Positions 45,234 to 54,382 of a stretch of 64,000 bases of DNA are shown piece by piece; position 1 is the first letter of the stretch, and each line of letters opens with the position of its first letter. Position numbers and translations under genes: made by a program. The notes below the pieces were generated by a model that was given only the letters and a program-made list of their open reading frames with translations, did no database searches and was not told where the DNA came from. The stretch comes from Thermostichus lividus PCC 6715 (GTDB taxonomy: Bacteria; Cyanobacteriota; Cyanobacteriia; Thermosynechococcales; Thermosynechococcaceae). Location of the stretch: NCBI RefSeq assembly GCF_002754935.1, contig NZ_CP018092.1, positions 2,108,001 through 2,172,000 of the forward strand, given 5' to 3'.

Positions 45234-46625
45234 ATGGCTGACCTGACCCCGAATCCTAGTTTTAGCCTCACCTTACGCCTTGAAATTCCCCAACAACCCG
45301 GTATGTTGGCGAGTGTCTTGCAAGTCATTGGTCAAGAAAAGGGACATGTAGGGCAAATTAGCCTGATTCAGCATACTCGCAGTGCGCTTGTCCGCGATAT
45401 TACAGTAGCCGCCGCCAGTACTGAACATGCCGCCGCCATTGTGAATGCCGTCAAGCAAGAGACTGCAGCGAAGGTGTTGGACGTTTTTGACCGCACTTTC
45501 CGGCTCCATGAGGGGGGTAAAATTACCGTCACCAGCAAACTTCCCCTTCACGATCAAGATGATTTGGCCATGGCCTACACCCCCGGGGTAGGACGGATTT
45601 CGCGGGCGATCGCCGAAGAGCCAGCCCTTGTCCATCGCCTCACCATCAAGAACCATACCGTTGCCATTGTCACCGATGGCAGTGCCGTCTTAGGCTTGGG
45701 CAACATCGGTCCAGAGGCAGCACTGCCGGTGATGGAGGGCAAAGCGATGCTCTTCCAAGAGTTTGCCAGTCTGGATGCCTTTCCCATTTGTTTGGCGACC
45801 CAGGATGTTGATGAAATTGTAGCAACAGTCAAGCGCATTGCCCCCGTCTTTGGCGGTGTGAATCTTGAGGATATTAGTGCGCCGCGCTGCTTTGAAATTG
45901 AGCAACGGCTGCAGGCAGAGCTGGATATTCCCGTCTTCCACGATGACCAGCACGGTACCGCCATTGTCACCCTTGCGGCTCTCAACAATGCCCTTAAGGT
46001 GGTCAAAAAATCCTTGGCAGACGTGCGCATTGTCATCAATGGCGCCGGGGCTGCTGGCATTGCCATTGCGCGTCTTCTCAAAAAAGCAGGCGCGACAACC
46101 ATTTTGTTGTGCGACTCCCAAGGAATTGTTTCCCACGATCGCCCCCACCTCAGCGGGGCAAAGCAGGAATTTGCAGTTGCAACAACAGGAACCTTGGCCG
46201 ATGCCCTCCAAGGAGCAGACGTGTTCTTGGGGGTGAGTGTCCCGGGCGTAGTCACCCTAGACATGATTCAATCGATGGCCAAGGATGCCATTGTTTTTGC
46301 GATGGCCAACCCCATTCCAGAAATTCAACCAGAATTGATCTATAACCATGTGGCCGTTGTGGCCACAGGTCGGAGTGATTATCCCAATCAGATCAACAAC
46401 GTACTGGCCTTTCCGGGGGTGTTTAAGGGCGCCCTTGCCTGTCGTGCCGCTGCTATGACAACAACAATGTACCTTGAAGCTGCTCAGGCGATCGCCGCGT
46501 TGATTAGTCCTAACGAGCTGCAGCCAGACTACATCATTCCCTCCGTTTTTGATCGTCGCGTTGCCAATGTCGTTGCTACCGCGGTTGAACAGTGTGCGCG
46601 ATCGCAGGGGTTGGCGCGCTGTTAA
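45234..46625 (+). CDS. NAD(P)-dependent malic enzyme with N-terminal ACT domain
   Basis: Malic enzyme decarboxylates malate to pyruvate with reduction of NAD(P). The first 80 residues are an ACT regulatory domain (LRLEIPQQPGMLASVLQVIG), then the malic N-domain with YTPGVGRISRAI, TDGSAVLGLGNIGPEAALPV, and HDDQHGTAIVTLAALNNAL, and the Rossmann domain with INGAGAAGIAIARLLKKAG. The 463-residue length fits ACT-containing prokaryotic malic enzymes. Cofactor preference cannot be read. Its 3' end overlaps the convergent HAD gene by 50 bp. Position after the NAD operon may be functional but could be chance. Confidence 0.94.
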   Translation: MADLTPNPSFSLTLRLEIPQQPGMLASVLQVIGQEKGHVGQISLIQHTRSALVRDITVAAASTEHAAAIVNAVKQETAAKVLDVFDRTFRLHEGGKITVTSKLPLHDQDDLAMAYTPGVGRISRAIAEEPALVHRLTIKNHTVAIVTDGSAVLGLGNIGPEAALPVMEGKAMLFQEFASLDAFPICLATQDVDEIVATVKRIAPVFGGVNLEDISAPRCFEIEQRLQAELDIPVFHDDQHGTAIVTLAALNNALKVVKKSLADVRIVINGAGAAGIAIARLLKKAGATTILLCDSQGIVSHDRPHLSGAKQEFAVATTGTLADALQGADVFLGVSVPGVVTLDMIQSMAKDAIVFAMANPIPEIQPELIYNHVAVVATGRSDYPNQINNVLAFPGVFKGALACRAAAMTTTMYLEAAQAIAALISPNELQPDYIIPSVFDRRVANVVATAVEQCARSQGLARC

Positions 46626-47301
46626 GCAGCTCCTCCAAGGCTGCCTCTGTAAAATCCTGAATACAGACCTCGGCACCCGCCTGCCGTAGCGCCGATTCCG
46701 CTTCGGTGGTGAGCACGCCCCAACAGGTCATCCCTGCCCGTACAGCCGCCATCACTCCCGAGACCGCATCCTCAAACACCACACACTGCTGCGGTGGCAC
46801 CCCCAACCGTTGTGCTACTAACAGATAGCATTCCGGATCCGGTTTGCCCCGCCGCACATCCTGCTCCATCACCACCGTGTCGAAAAACGCCCCGACCCCC
46901 TCGCACGAGAGCACCAATTCCACATTGGCTGCACAGGCGGAGGTGCCCACCCCCAAGCGGTAGCCCCGAGCCTTAGCTGCGTTGAGAAAGGAGAGCAAGC
47001 CAGGCAACAACTGCAGATGCGGCGCCAGCAGCTCCCGAAACACCGCTTCCTTTCCCGCGCCCCAGCGCTGTACTTCCTCGGTACTCGGGGATCGCCCCAG
47101 GAGTTCCGGCAATAGTTCGGCATTGCGCTTTCCTCCCATCTGGCGCAATTGTCCTAAATCAACGTGCCCCCGCAGTTCTGGGGTACGTTCCACATAAACC
47201 TCCCATGCCTTCATGTGGTAAGGCATGGTGTGACAAATCACCCCGTCCATGTCAAAAATGAGGGCACGGGGACTCGACAACAAGACATCATGAATGCGCA
47301 T
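46576..47301 (-). CDS. HAD-superfamily hydrolase, beta-phosphoglucomutase-like
   Basis: A 241-residue HAD phosphatase/phosphomutase: nucleophile motif FDMDGVICHTMPYH at residue about 18, a helical cap (ELLPELLGRSPSTEEVQRWG), motif II GVGTSACAANVELV, motif III Lys in DVRRGKPDPECYL and motif IV VFEDAVSGVMAAVRAGM. The fold matches beta-phosphoglucomutase or sugar-phosphate phosphatases; the substrate is not known. The C-terminal 16 residues overlap the end of malic enzyme in the opposite direction. Divergent from clpC with about 195 bp between. Confidence 0.9.
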   Translation of the reverse strand: MRIHDVLLSSPRALIFDMDGVICHTMPYHMKAWEVYVERTPELRGHVDLGQLRQMGGKRNAELLPELLGRSPSTEEVQRWGAGKEAVFRELLAPHLQLLPGLLSFLNAAKARGYRLGVGTSACAANVELVLSCEGVGAFFDTVVMEQDVRRGKPDPECYLLVAQRLGVPPQQCVVFEDAVSGVMAAVRAGMTCWGVLTTEAESALRQAGAEVCIQDFTEAALEELLNSAPTPAIAHTVQPR

Positions 47302-47496
47302 TTATACTCAGCGTGGTTAAGGCAACACCTGTAGTCTATCCTGAGTGACCCCGTTGAATGCCGATACGGGCAACCGAACCTGCAAAGAAATGGAGTCAAC
47401 GTCTACAGTAGTGGTAAGTTTGCACACAAAAACGGGTCAAAATGAACGTGTTAATATTAGTGTTACCAGCACGCAGGAGCCATTAGGGGAAGGGTC

Positions 47497-49972
47497 ATGT
47501 TTGAGCGGTTCACAGAAAAAGCCATTAAAGTCATCATGCTGGCACAGGAAGAGGCACGCCGCCTTGGTCATAACTTTGTCGGCACTGAACAAATCCTCCT
47601 CGGTCTGATTGGCGAAGGTACCGGTGTTGCGGCTAAAGTCTTGCGATCTATGGGGGTTAACCTCAAAGATGCCCGCATTGAAGTGGAAAAAATCATTGGC
47701 CGGGGGTCGGGCTTCGTAGCCGTGGAAATTCCCTTTACCCCCCGTGCCAAACGTGTTTTAGAACTATCCCTTGAAGAAGCTCGCCAACTAGGGCACAACT
47801 ACATTGGCACTGAGCACCTGCTACTAGGCTTAATCCGCGAAGGCGAAGGCGTTGCAGCGCGGGTGCTGGAAAACTTGGGGGTTGATCTGTCTAAGGTGCG
47901 CACCCAAGTCATTCGGATGCTTGGAGAAACTGCCGAAGTTGCCGCTGGTGCCAGTCAAGGCCGGACAAAAACCCCAACCCTCGACGAGTTTGGTGCCAAT
48001 CTCACCCAGATGGCCATCGATGGCAAGCTCGATCCCGTGGTGGGTCGTCAGAAAGAAATTGAGCGGGTGATTCAGATTCTGGGTCGCCGCACTAAAAATA
48101 ACCCTGTTCTGATCGGGGAACCCGGTGTCGGCAAAACTGCCATTGCCGAAGGCTTAGCCCAACGAATTGCCAACAACGACGTGCCGGATATTCTCAATGA
48201 AAAGCGCGTCGTCACCCTCGATATTGGCCTCTTGGTGGCGGGCACTAAGTATCGTGGCGAGTTTGAAGAGCGGCTCAAGAAAATTATGGACGAAATTCGC
48301 CAAGCGGGTAACGTCATCCTCGTGATTGATGAGGTGCACACCCTCATTGGTGCTGGCGCTGCCGAAGGTGCCATTGATGCTGCCAACATTCTCAAACCTG
48401 CGCTTGCCCGCGGTGAATTACAGTGCATTGGTGCCACAACCCTGGATGAGTACCGCAAGCATATTGAGCGGGATGCAGCTCTAGAGCGACGCTTTCAGCC
48501 GGTGATGGTGGGTGAACCTTCAGTGGAGGAAACCATCGAGATTCTCTATGGTTTGCGCGAGCGCTACGAGAAGCACCACAAGTTAAAAATCTCCGATGAA
48601 GCGCTTGAAGCGGCAGCAAAACTCTCTGACCGCTACATTAGCGATCGCTACTTGCCGGACAAAGCCATTGACCTCATTGACGAAGCCGGCTCGCGGGTAC
48701 GGTTAATTAACTCCCAACTGCCGCCTGCGGCAAAAGATCTGGACAAAGAACTGCGGCAAGTGCTCAAAGAAAAAGACGATGCCGTACGGGCACAAAACTT
48801 TGACAAAGCCGGGGAGCTGCGCGATCGCGAGATGGAGCTGAAAGCCCAAATTCGCGCCATTGCCCAGCAGAAAAAAACCGAGGCAACCACCGGTGAAGAA
48901 GAGACCCCAGTGGTCACCGAAGAGGACATTGCCCACATTGTGGCCTCTTGGACCGGTGTGCCCGTGAGCAAACTCACCGAAACCGAGTCGGAAAAAACTG
49001 CTGCACATGGAGGATACCCTGCACCAGCGGGTGATTGGCCAAGACGAAGCGGTGAAGGCCATCTCTCGCGCCATTCGCCGGGCGCGCGTGGGGCTGAAAA
49101 ACCCAAACCGTCCCATTGCCAGCTTTATCTTTTCCGGGCCCACGGGCGTGGGTAAGACCGAGTTGACCAAAGCCTTGGCTGCCTACTTCTTTGGCTCGGA
49201 AGAGGCCATGATTCGCCTCGATATGTCTGAGTACATGGAGCGGCATACAGTTTCTAAGCTCATTGGTTCGCCTCCGGGGTATGTAGGCTACAACGAAGGG
49301 GGTCAACTCACCGAAGCCGTGCGGCGGCGGCCCTACACCGTGGTGCTTTTTGATGAAATTGAAAAAGCCCACCCCGATGTCTTTAACTTGCTGCTGCAAA
49401 TTCTCGAAGATGGGCGGCTCACTGACTCTAAAGGGCGCACCGTAGATTTCAAAAACACCCTGTTGATCATGACCTCAAACATTGGTTCCAAGGTCATTGA
49501 AAAAGGAGCAGGGGGTCTTGGCTTTGAGTTGGGCACTGAAGATGCTGCCGAATCTCAGTACAACCGCATCCGCTCCCTCGTCAACGAAGAACTCAAGCAG
49601 TATTTCCGCCCTGAGTTCCTCAACCGGCTAGATGAAATTATTGTCTTCCGTCAACTCACGAAAGACGAAGTCAAGCAGATTGCCGATATTCTGCTCAAGG
49701 AAGTGTTCTCGCGACTGACCGAGAAGGGGATTACCCTCGAAGTCACCGATCGCTTCAAGGAGCGGCTCATTGATGAGGGCTACAACCCCAGTTACGGAGC
49801 ACGACCCCTACGGCGGGCAATTATGCGGTTACTGGAAGATACCCTTGCCGAGGAAATGCTCTCCGGTCGCATCCGCGAAGGGGATACAGCCCTGATTGAT
49901 ATCAACGAGTCAGGACAAGTGAGCATTCAGCCGCAACAACGCCGTGAGCTTTTACCCCAATCAGTTGAATAA
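47497..49972 (+). CDS. clpC: ATP-dependent Clp protease ATP-binding subunit ClpC, split by one extra A
   Basis: ClpC is the Hsp100 unfoldase for ClpP/ClpR, essential in cyanobacteria and a partner of NblA. Order: N-domain repeats ([19 protein letters not shown]), AAA1 ([30 protein letters not shown]), UVR linker ([16 protein letters not shown]), AAA2 ([35 protein letters not shown]). The first frame ends at 49155; the second ([18 protein letters not shown]) runs to 49972. At 48991 the sequence is G-A6-CTG; with five A the frame reads [13 protein letters not shown] and gives 824 residues. Read as printed, the protein stops after AAA1. Sequencing error is most likely; slippage is the alternative. 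Confidence 0.93.
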
Positions 49973-49989
49973 TTGCGGCGAGATCTGCC

Positions 49990-51732
49990 ATGCCTGATGC
50001 TACGGATACCCTTGAGGTCGAGTCAACATCGCCCTTAATCGACAGTGGTTGGCGAACGATTCGCCCGTTGGGTGCCTACCAGCTTCAGGGGCTGGCATGG
50101 GTTGATCCCCAAGCGTTGTGGTTACGCCAACTTCCCCGCTTACCCTTTTGCCAAGCAACCTTGGGTGCCAGCTTCTTGGCATTGGATCGGGTGCGGGGAT
50201 TTATTTTGCTCATCAACGCTGAAAATGACCACAGTGAGATTCTCAACCCCTATACCCTTGAGCCATTTTTAGATGCTGCGGGGTTATGCCTGTTCCAAGA
50301 CTCGCTCTGGTTCTGTCGTGAAGAGACCCTTTACCGCTGCTATTTACCGGATTGGCAGGTGGAGCAGGTGCTGCGCTGTAGTTACCCGATTTACGGTGTT
50401 GCCGTGGATGAAGGGGGTATTTACGTTGCCTGCCAAAAGTCTGGCTACATCCATTGCTTTGAGCACACGACGGGTAAAGAGGCATTTCGCTTACCGGCTC
50501 CTGGAATTGGCGAAGAAAATTTGGCCTTGCACGGGGGCGATCTGTGGGTCAGCGATCGCCTCGAGCAGTCGGTGTATTGCCTGAATCGCCAAACCGGTGA
50601 CATTAAAGGGGTCGCCCTGACTCCCTTTGCCCAGCCCACCGCCTTGACCTTTGATAAGGCGGGTCAGCCATGGGTGGCCTATGGGGGCGACGAACCCTAT
50701 TTGCGCGATAACCCCAACAACCGTGATACCCCCCTTGAGATTGCCCACCGCGATATTTGTGTGATTCATCCCCTTGTTTTTAGCTCTGGGCAACACTACA
50801 CCCTCTCCAATGGCTATCTACTAGAGATGGCTTATTTGGAAGAGATTTCTCCCCTAGATGCGTGCCAACTGGATAACTTGGAGTGGCGCATTGCCTTGCC
50901 TGCTAACTCTCTACGCCAAAAACTGTTGCGAGTAGAGCCACTGGGCACGCCATTTCGGCTAGAGACGGTCGCTGATCAGCAGGTCGCCATCTTTGATTTT
51001 CCGGAGTTACGTCCCTACGAAGCCCGCTTTTTTGGCTGGCGAGCATGGTTAGAAGTACGGGGGATCAAGTATCACCTCACCCCAGCGGATATTGATGAGT
51101 CTTTGCCGCTGCCAGAGGGGTTTGCCGAGCAATACCTTGTGGACAATGATGAGCTGGCAATGGATAAGCCCATTGTGCAGGAGGCGGCGCGAGTGGCGGT
51201 AGGGACTGAAACCAACATTCTGCGCAAGATGCTGAAAATTCGCAACTATGTTTACGATCGCCTCAGCTATGCCCTGCGCCCAAAAATTGAAACCCCAGAT
51301 TTAGTGCTAGAGCGCGGAGTTGGCTCCTGTGGCGAATACGTAGGGGTGCTCTTGGCTCTGGCTCGCCTAAACGGCATTGCCTGCCGTACCGTAGGACGTT
51401 ATAAGTGCCCGCCGCATCCCGAACAGCGCGGTATTCCCTTGGAACCTACCTACAACCATGTTTGGCTGGAGTTTTATGTCCCTGGAATCGGTTGGCTACC
51501 TATGGAGTCAAACCCTGATGATGTGGTGGAACGAGGCCCTTACCCTACCCGATTTTTTATGGGTCTGCCCTGGTACCACGTCGAAGCCAGTAAAGGGATG
51601 CGTTTTGAAACCACAAACTATCGCGATCGCGGTGTGCGTCTGGGCGACTTAGCCCTGAATCATGTTCGCTTTACCATTCATGGGGAGTTAGGGGCACCAT
51701 CTACACCCCAAAGGCACAGCAGCGAGGCTTAG
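49990..51732 (+). CDS. Transglutaminase-like protein with N-terminal beta-propeller-like region
   Basis: A 580-residue cytosolic protein (no signal peptide). Residues 30-250 contain repeated strands like a small beta-propeller (LAWVDPQALWLRQLPRL, IYGVAVDEGGIYVACQKSG, LALHGGDLWVSDRLEQSV). Residues about 390-540 form a transglutaminase-like domain with the catalytic Cys in GVGSCGEYVGVLLALARLNG, His in YNHVWLEFYVPGIGWLPM and the acidic partner in ESNPDDV. Such proteins may be peptidases or amidases; the substrate is unknown. It starts 17 nt after clpC and is likely co-transcribed. The combination is uncommon outside cyanobacteria. Confidence 0.75.
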   Translation: MPDATDTLEVESTSPLIDSGWRTIRPLGAYQLQGLAWVDPQALWLRQLPRLPFCQATLGASFLALDRVRGFILLINAENDHSEILNPYTLEPFLDAAGLCLFQDSLWFCREETLYRCYLPDWQVEQVLRCSYPIYGVAVDEGGIYVACQKSGYIHCFEHTTGKEAFRLPAPGIGEENLALHGGDLWVSDRLEQSVYCLNRQTGDIKGVALTPFAQPTALTFDKAGQPWVAYGGDEPYLRDNPNNRDTPLEIAHRDICVIHPLVFSSGQHYTLSNGYLLEMAYLEEISPLDACQLDNLEWRIALPANSLRQKLLRVEPLGTPFRLETVADQQVAIFDFPELRPYEARFFGWRAWLEVRGIKYHLTPADIDESLPLPEGFAEQYLVDNDELAMDKPIVQEAARVAVGTETNILRKMLKIRNYVYDRLSYALRPKIETPDLVLERGVGSCGEYVGVLLALARLNGIACRTVGRYKCPPHPEQRGIPLEPTYNHVWLEFYVPGIGWLPMESNPDDVVERGPYPTRFFMGLPWYHVEASKGMRFETTNYRDRGVRLGDLALNHVRFTIHGELGAPSTPQRHSSEA

Positions 51733-51767
51733 GGTACCCTAGAAGATAGCCTGCTAGCTAATTTTGT

Positions 51768-52385
51768 ATGTCCCTCCATCCTGATGATCCCCTTGATCAT
51801 GACCTCGCAGATTTAGATGCCGTTGTTCTCAGGCCAGAAGAAGAGCGGACTGAGCCGGTTAATATCCTAATTCGCGAGATGGATATTGACGACATTGCCC
51901 CTGTGTTTCATCTGGGTGAAGCCCTATTCACCAGTGATCTTTACCCCTCCCTGTACCGTATTTGGGATGAGTGGGAGGTGATTGGCTTTTACAATACGGA
52001 CCCTGAATACTGCTTAGTGGCAGAAGCAGACACCCACGTTGCGGGATTTGTCCTAGGAACCATCATTAGTAAAGCGCCGTGGGTCTATGGGTATATCAAC
52101 TGGCTAGGGGTACACCCTGACTACCAGCGGCGAGGGGTGGCCGATAAACTGGTGGATAAGCTCATTGAGCGGATGATTGAAGAGGGGGCACGGTTTATGC
52201 TGGTGGATACTGACCCGGCCAATACTCCAGCAGTTAAGTTTTTTACGCGCAAAGGGTTTGGCAATCCCCGTCGGCATGTCTTCTTTTCCCTGAATTTAAC
52301 CAAGCATGAGATTTACGGTCGCTTGATTGCCTACGAGCGCGATCGCTCAGAGCGGCTCACCTATCGGCGGCCACGACGGCGTTGA
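51768..52385 (+). CDS. GNAT-family N-acetyltransferase (RimI-like)
   Basis: A 205-residue protein with an acidic N-terminal extension of about 35 residues and then a GNAT fold: VNILIREMDIDDIAPVFHLG, YGYINWLGVHPDYQRRGVAD with the acetyl-CoA loop (QRRGVA), and LVDTDPANTPAVKFFTRKGF. It resembles RimI-type alanine acetyltransferases, but substrate is uncertain. The C-terminus is Arg-rich (LTYRRPRRR). It lies 35 nt after the transglutaminase-like gene in the same direction. Confidence 0.86.
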   Translation: MSLHPDDPLDHDLADLDAVVLRPEEERTEPVNILIREMDIDDIAPVFHLGEALFTSDLYPSLYRIWDEWEVIGFYNTDPEYCLVAEADTHVAGFVLGTIISKAPWVYGYINWLGVHPDYQRRGVADKLVDKLIERMIEEGARFMLVDTDPANTPAVKFFTRKGFGNPRRHVFFSLNLTKHEIYGRLIAYERDRSERLTYRRPRRR

Positions 52386-52449
52386 GCAAACTTGTGTTTG
52401 GCGCATTCAAGATTTTATTGTTCTAGTTCCCTTGGAGGTTCGTTGTAGC

Positions 52450-52716
52450 GTGACTCGTTTTCCCTTCACTCGTTCCACAGTGCCAGTGCCCTCCCATATT
52501 CACTATGAATCGCTGCTGCAGATTTTAGAGCAGGCTTCACTCACATCGCTCCCTCCCTCATCCCCTGCCTACCAGCAACTACATGCAGCCGTAATTCATT
52601 TGCGCAAAGCGCTGCGCCTGCAAAAACAGTTTGAAGAGGAGTGGCAACTGACCGGCGGCACCGTAGATTATCAATGGTCTGTGAACCGCCATCTCCCTAA
52701 GGATTACAACACGTAG
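52450..52716 (+). CDS. DUF5340-type small cyanobacterial protein
   Basis: An 88-residue protein beginning at GTG 52450, with GGAGG 11 nt upstream. Core: PSHIHYESLLQILEQASL, then a helical stretch YQQLHAAVIHLRKALRLQKQ, matching the pattern of cyanobacterial DUF5340 proteins (LPSHIHYELLLQLLE...LRKALAQQKQ). No signal peptide or catalytic motif. A longer frame from 52327 exists but overlaps the GNAT gene and is not protein-like. The 3' end overlaps convergent menA by 13 bp. Function unknown. Confidence 0.65.
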   Translation: MTRFPFTRSTVPVPSHIHYESLLQILEQASLTSLPPSSPAYQQLHAAVIHLRKALRLQKQFEEEWQLTGGTVDYQWSVNRHLPKDYNT

Positions 52717-53624
52717 CCCAACCCCAACAGTAAACTACTCCAAAAATGAAGTTGTACAGCAATAAATTTCGACTCTTTGATCTGCTCTGGTACAGCGTGA
52801 AAGTGGTGTAACCGCTGGCATAAATAAATCGCCCACGGCAGGGAGCTAAGGGCAAGAAGGGTTGGCCATGGCACCTCCAGCCACACGACACTCGCTACCA
52901 ACCAAGCATAGAAGACAATGCAGCCTCCATAGACGAACTGAGCACTGCGAGCCGTTCCCAGCCGTACCACGGGCGATCGCTTCCCTGCGGCAATATCATC
53001 GGCCACTTGGTGGAAGTGAGAGCAAAACAGGATGAGGGTTGTTGTCAAGCCATTCAACACGGCTACCGGCAGAATGCTGCTGGACCATGTTTGGGTCTGG
53101 CTATAGTAGGCTGCGGCGATCGCCAGCGGACCAAAGCACACAAAACAAATCGGTTCACCAAGGCCAAGGTATCCTAAGCGAAAGGGTGGCCCTTGATAGC
53201 TGTAGCCCAAAGCGCAGCATAGCAGAACCATGACGAATACCGTTGCATCCTGTTGCCACCAGCTAATCGCCATAATCGCCACTAGCCCTAGCCCGAGGCA
53301 GAGGTTGCTCAAGCCAAAAATGACCTCCTTTTTACCCGTTAAATTGACCACTGAGTGGTACTTGTGGCGGTCAATTCCTGTCTCAGCGTCAAACACATCA
53401 TTACTGAGATTCAGCCAGACAAGAATAAGAACTGCGGCACTCAAAAATAGGCCAAAGGGGAGTAATTGTAAGTGTCCCGTTTGCCGCCACGCAATGGCAC
53501 TGCCTAACCAAATGGGCATCACCGCCACACTATACATCGGCAGCTTAATCGCCGCCCACCACAAACGGAAACGATCCTTGCTGTTTGCCTCAATCACACG
53601 CTTCACAGTGTCAGACTGCACCAA
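52704..53624 (-). CDS. menA: 1,4-Dihydroxy-2-naphthoate phytyl/prenyltransferase
   Basis: MenA attaches the phytyl chain to dihydroxynaphthoate in phylloquinone synthesis, in the membrane. The 306-residue UbiA-type protein has eight to nine helices and both Asp-rich motifs: NDVFDAETGIDRHK at about residue 78 and FCSHFHQVADDIAAGKRSP at about 200. LWWAAIKLPMYSVAVMPIWL is the usual first helix. menC is also present here at 39794. Convergent with DUF5340 by a 13-bp overlap; the RHH gene is upstream on the same strand. Confidence 0.93.
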   Translation of the reverse strand: MVQSDTVKRVIEANSKDRFRLWWAAIKLPMYSVAVMPIWLGSAIAWRQTGHLQLLPFGLFLSAAVLILVWLNLSNDVFDAETGIDRHKYHSVVNLTGKKEVIFGLSNLCLGLGLVAIMAISWWQQDATVFVMVLLCCALGYSYQGPPFRLGYLGLGEPICFVCFGPLAIAAAYYSQTQTWSSSILPVAVLNGLTTTLILFCSHFHQVADDIAAGKRSPVVRLGTARSAQFVYGGCIVFYAWLVASVVWLEVPWPTLLALSSLPWAIYLCQRLHHFHAVPEQIKESKFIAVQLHFWSSLLLGLGYVL

Positions 53625-53642
53625 AACAGCATACCACCCAAC

Positions 53643-54023
53643 CTAATGCCCATAGATTTCCCGCTTGGCCGCAAGAATGGCTTGCCGCAGCGCTGGGTTA
53701 CTGAGTTTGTAACTATAAACCCCCAAATCTCGGGCGATCGCCACCAATTGCGATCGGTTGAGCGCCTCCAAATCCGCCAACGTCAAACACGCGATCTCTG
53801 GTTGCGGAGGTTGCAGTTGAGCTTGCAGAGCCACCACCTGCTTTTCCAACGTCGTTAAGCGTTGTAGAACTGTTGGGCAAGTGAGTTGTGGTGGCTGAAA
53901 ATGCTGCTGCAGAATAACGCGGATAGCTTGACTCAACGAGCCGTACCCCTGCTGTGCTTGCCAACACTGTAGAGCCGCGTAAAGCTCCGGATCAAGACTA
54001 AGGGCAACTTTCTTACGAGACAT
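53643..54023 (-). CDS. Ribbon-helix-helix-like DNA-binding protein with C-terminal Rho_N-like segment
   Basis: A 126-residue protein. The first 45 residues match a ribbon-helix-helix fold (KKVALSLDPELYAALQCWQA, GYGSLSQAIRVILQQHF), as in CopG/Arc regulators. A Leu/Gln coiled coil follows (LQRLTTLEKQVVALQAQL), then a C-terminal segment LEALNRSQLVAIARDLGVY that resembles Rho N-terminal/SAP-like helices. It is probably a transcription regulator; the target is not known, though self-control is likely. ATG 54023 is chosen (AGG 8 nt upstream). A hairpin plus U-tract sits just upstream of this start; see the leader entry. Confidence 0.7.
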   Translation of the reverse strand: MSRKKVALSLDPELYAALQCWQAQQGYGSLSQAIRVILQQHFQPPQLTCPTVLQRLTTLEKQVVALQAQLQPPQPEIACLTLADLEALNRSQLVAIARDLGVYSYKLSNPALRQAILAAKREIYGH

Positions 54024-54034
54024 AGACAAAACCT

Positions 54035-54114
54035 AAAAAAAACCGACAAACTTACTTGCAGTCTGTCGGCTCGTTGTGTGTTCCCTGTTGATGACTCGGA
54101 TAGTACTGAGTCAT
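54035..54114 (-). terminator. Leader hairpins with intrinsic terminator just before the RHH gene (attenuator or sRNA end)
   Basis: On the minus strand CCGACA and TGTCGG (54069-54043) form a stem that is followed by eight U (54042-54035), only 12 nt before the RHH ATG. A second perfect inverted repeat, ATGACTC/GAGTCAT (54091-54114), lies upstream of it and could form an alternative or companion hairpin. An intrinsic terminator in this place either ends a small RNA made from the 54120-54380 region or attenuates the RHH gene. No other gene upstream needs terminating here. Confidence 0.6.
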
Positions 54115-54382
54115 ATTCTAGTATTACTGATGTCGCAGCAAAATGCCAGTGACGGTGATCACAACTTAAGATGAATCCTTTGTGCTCTCAAAACTAGTTT
54201 ACTAAGGGTTGCCACCGTACCCCTTAATAAAAAATATAAATATAATCTTTTCAATAATCCTGAATAATTAATGCTTACCCATCTACCCCAACCTCGATAC
54301 ATCCTATCAGAGTGGGACGCAATTCAAGGGCCACACTCTATGCGCTAGCATGAGCGTTGGATAATTTACTGAGGAACATGAG

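Noticed and set aside
46794-46976. Pro/Cys-rich open frame antisense to the HAD gene
   Set aside because: Shadow frame of a high-GC gene; no start signal or family.
48991-49000. Canonical -1 slippery heptamer A-AAA-AAC in clpC
   Set aside because: The letters are present but not in the required phase, and a +1, not -1, shift is needed to restore ClpC.
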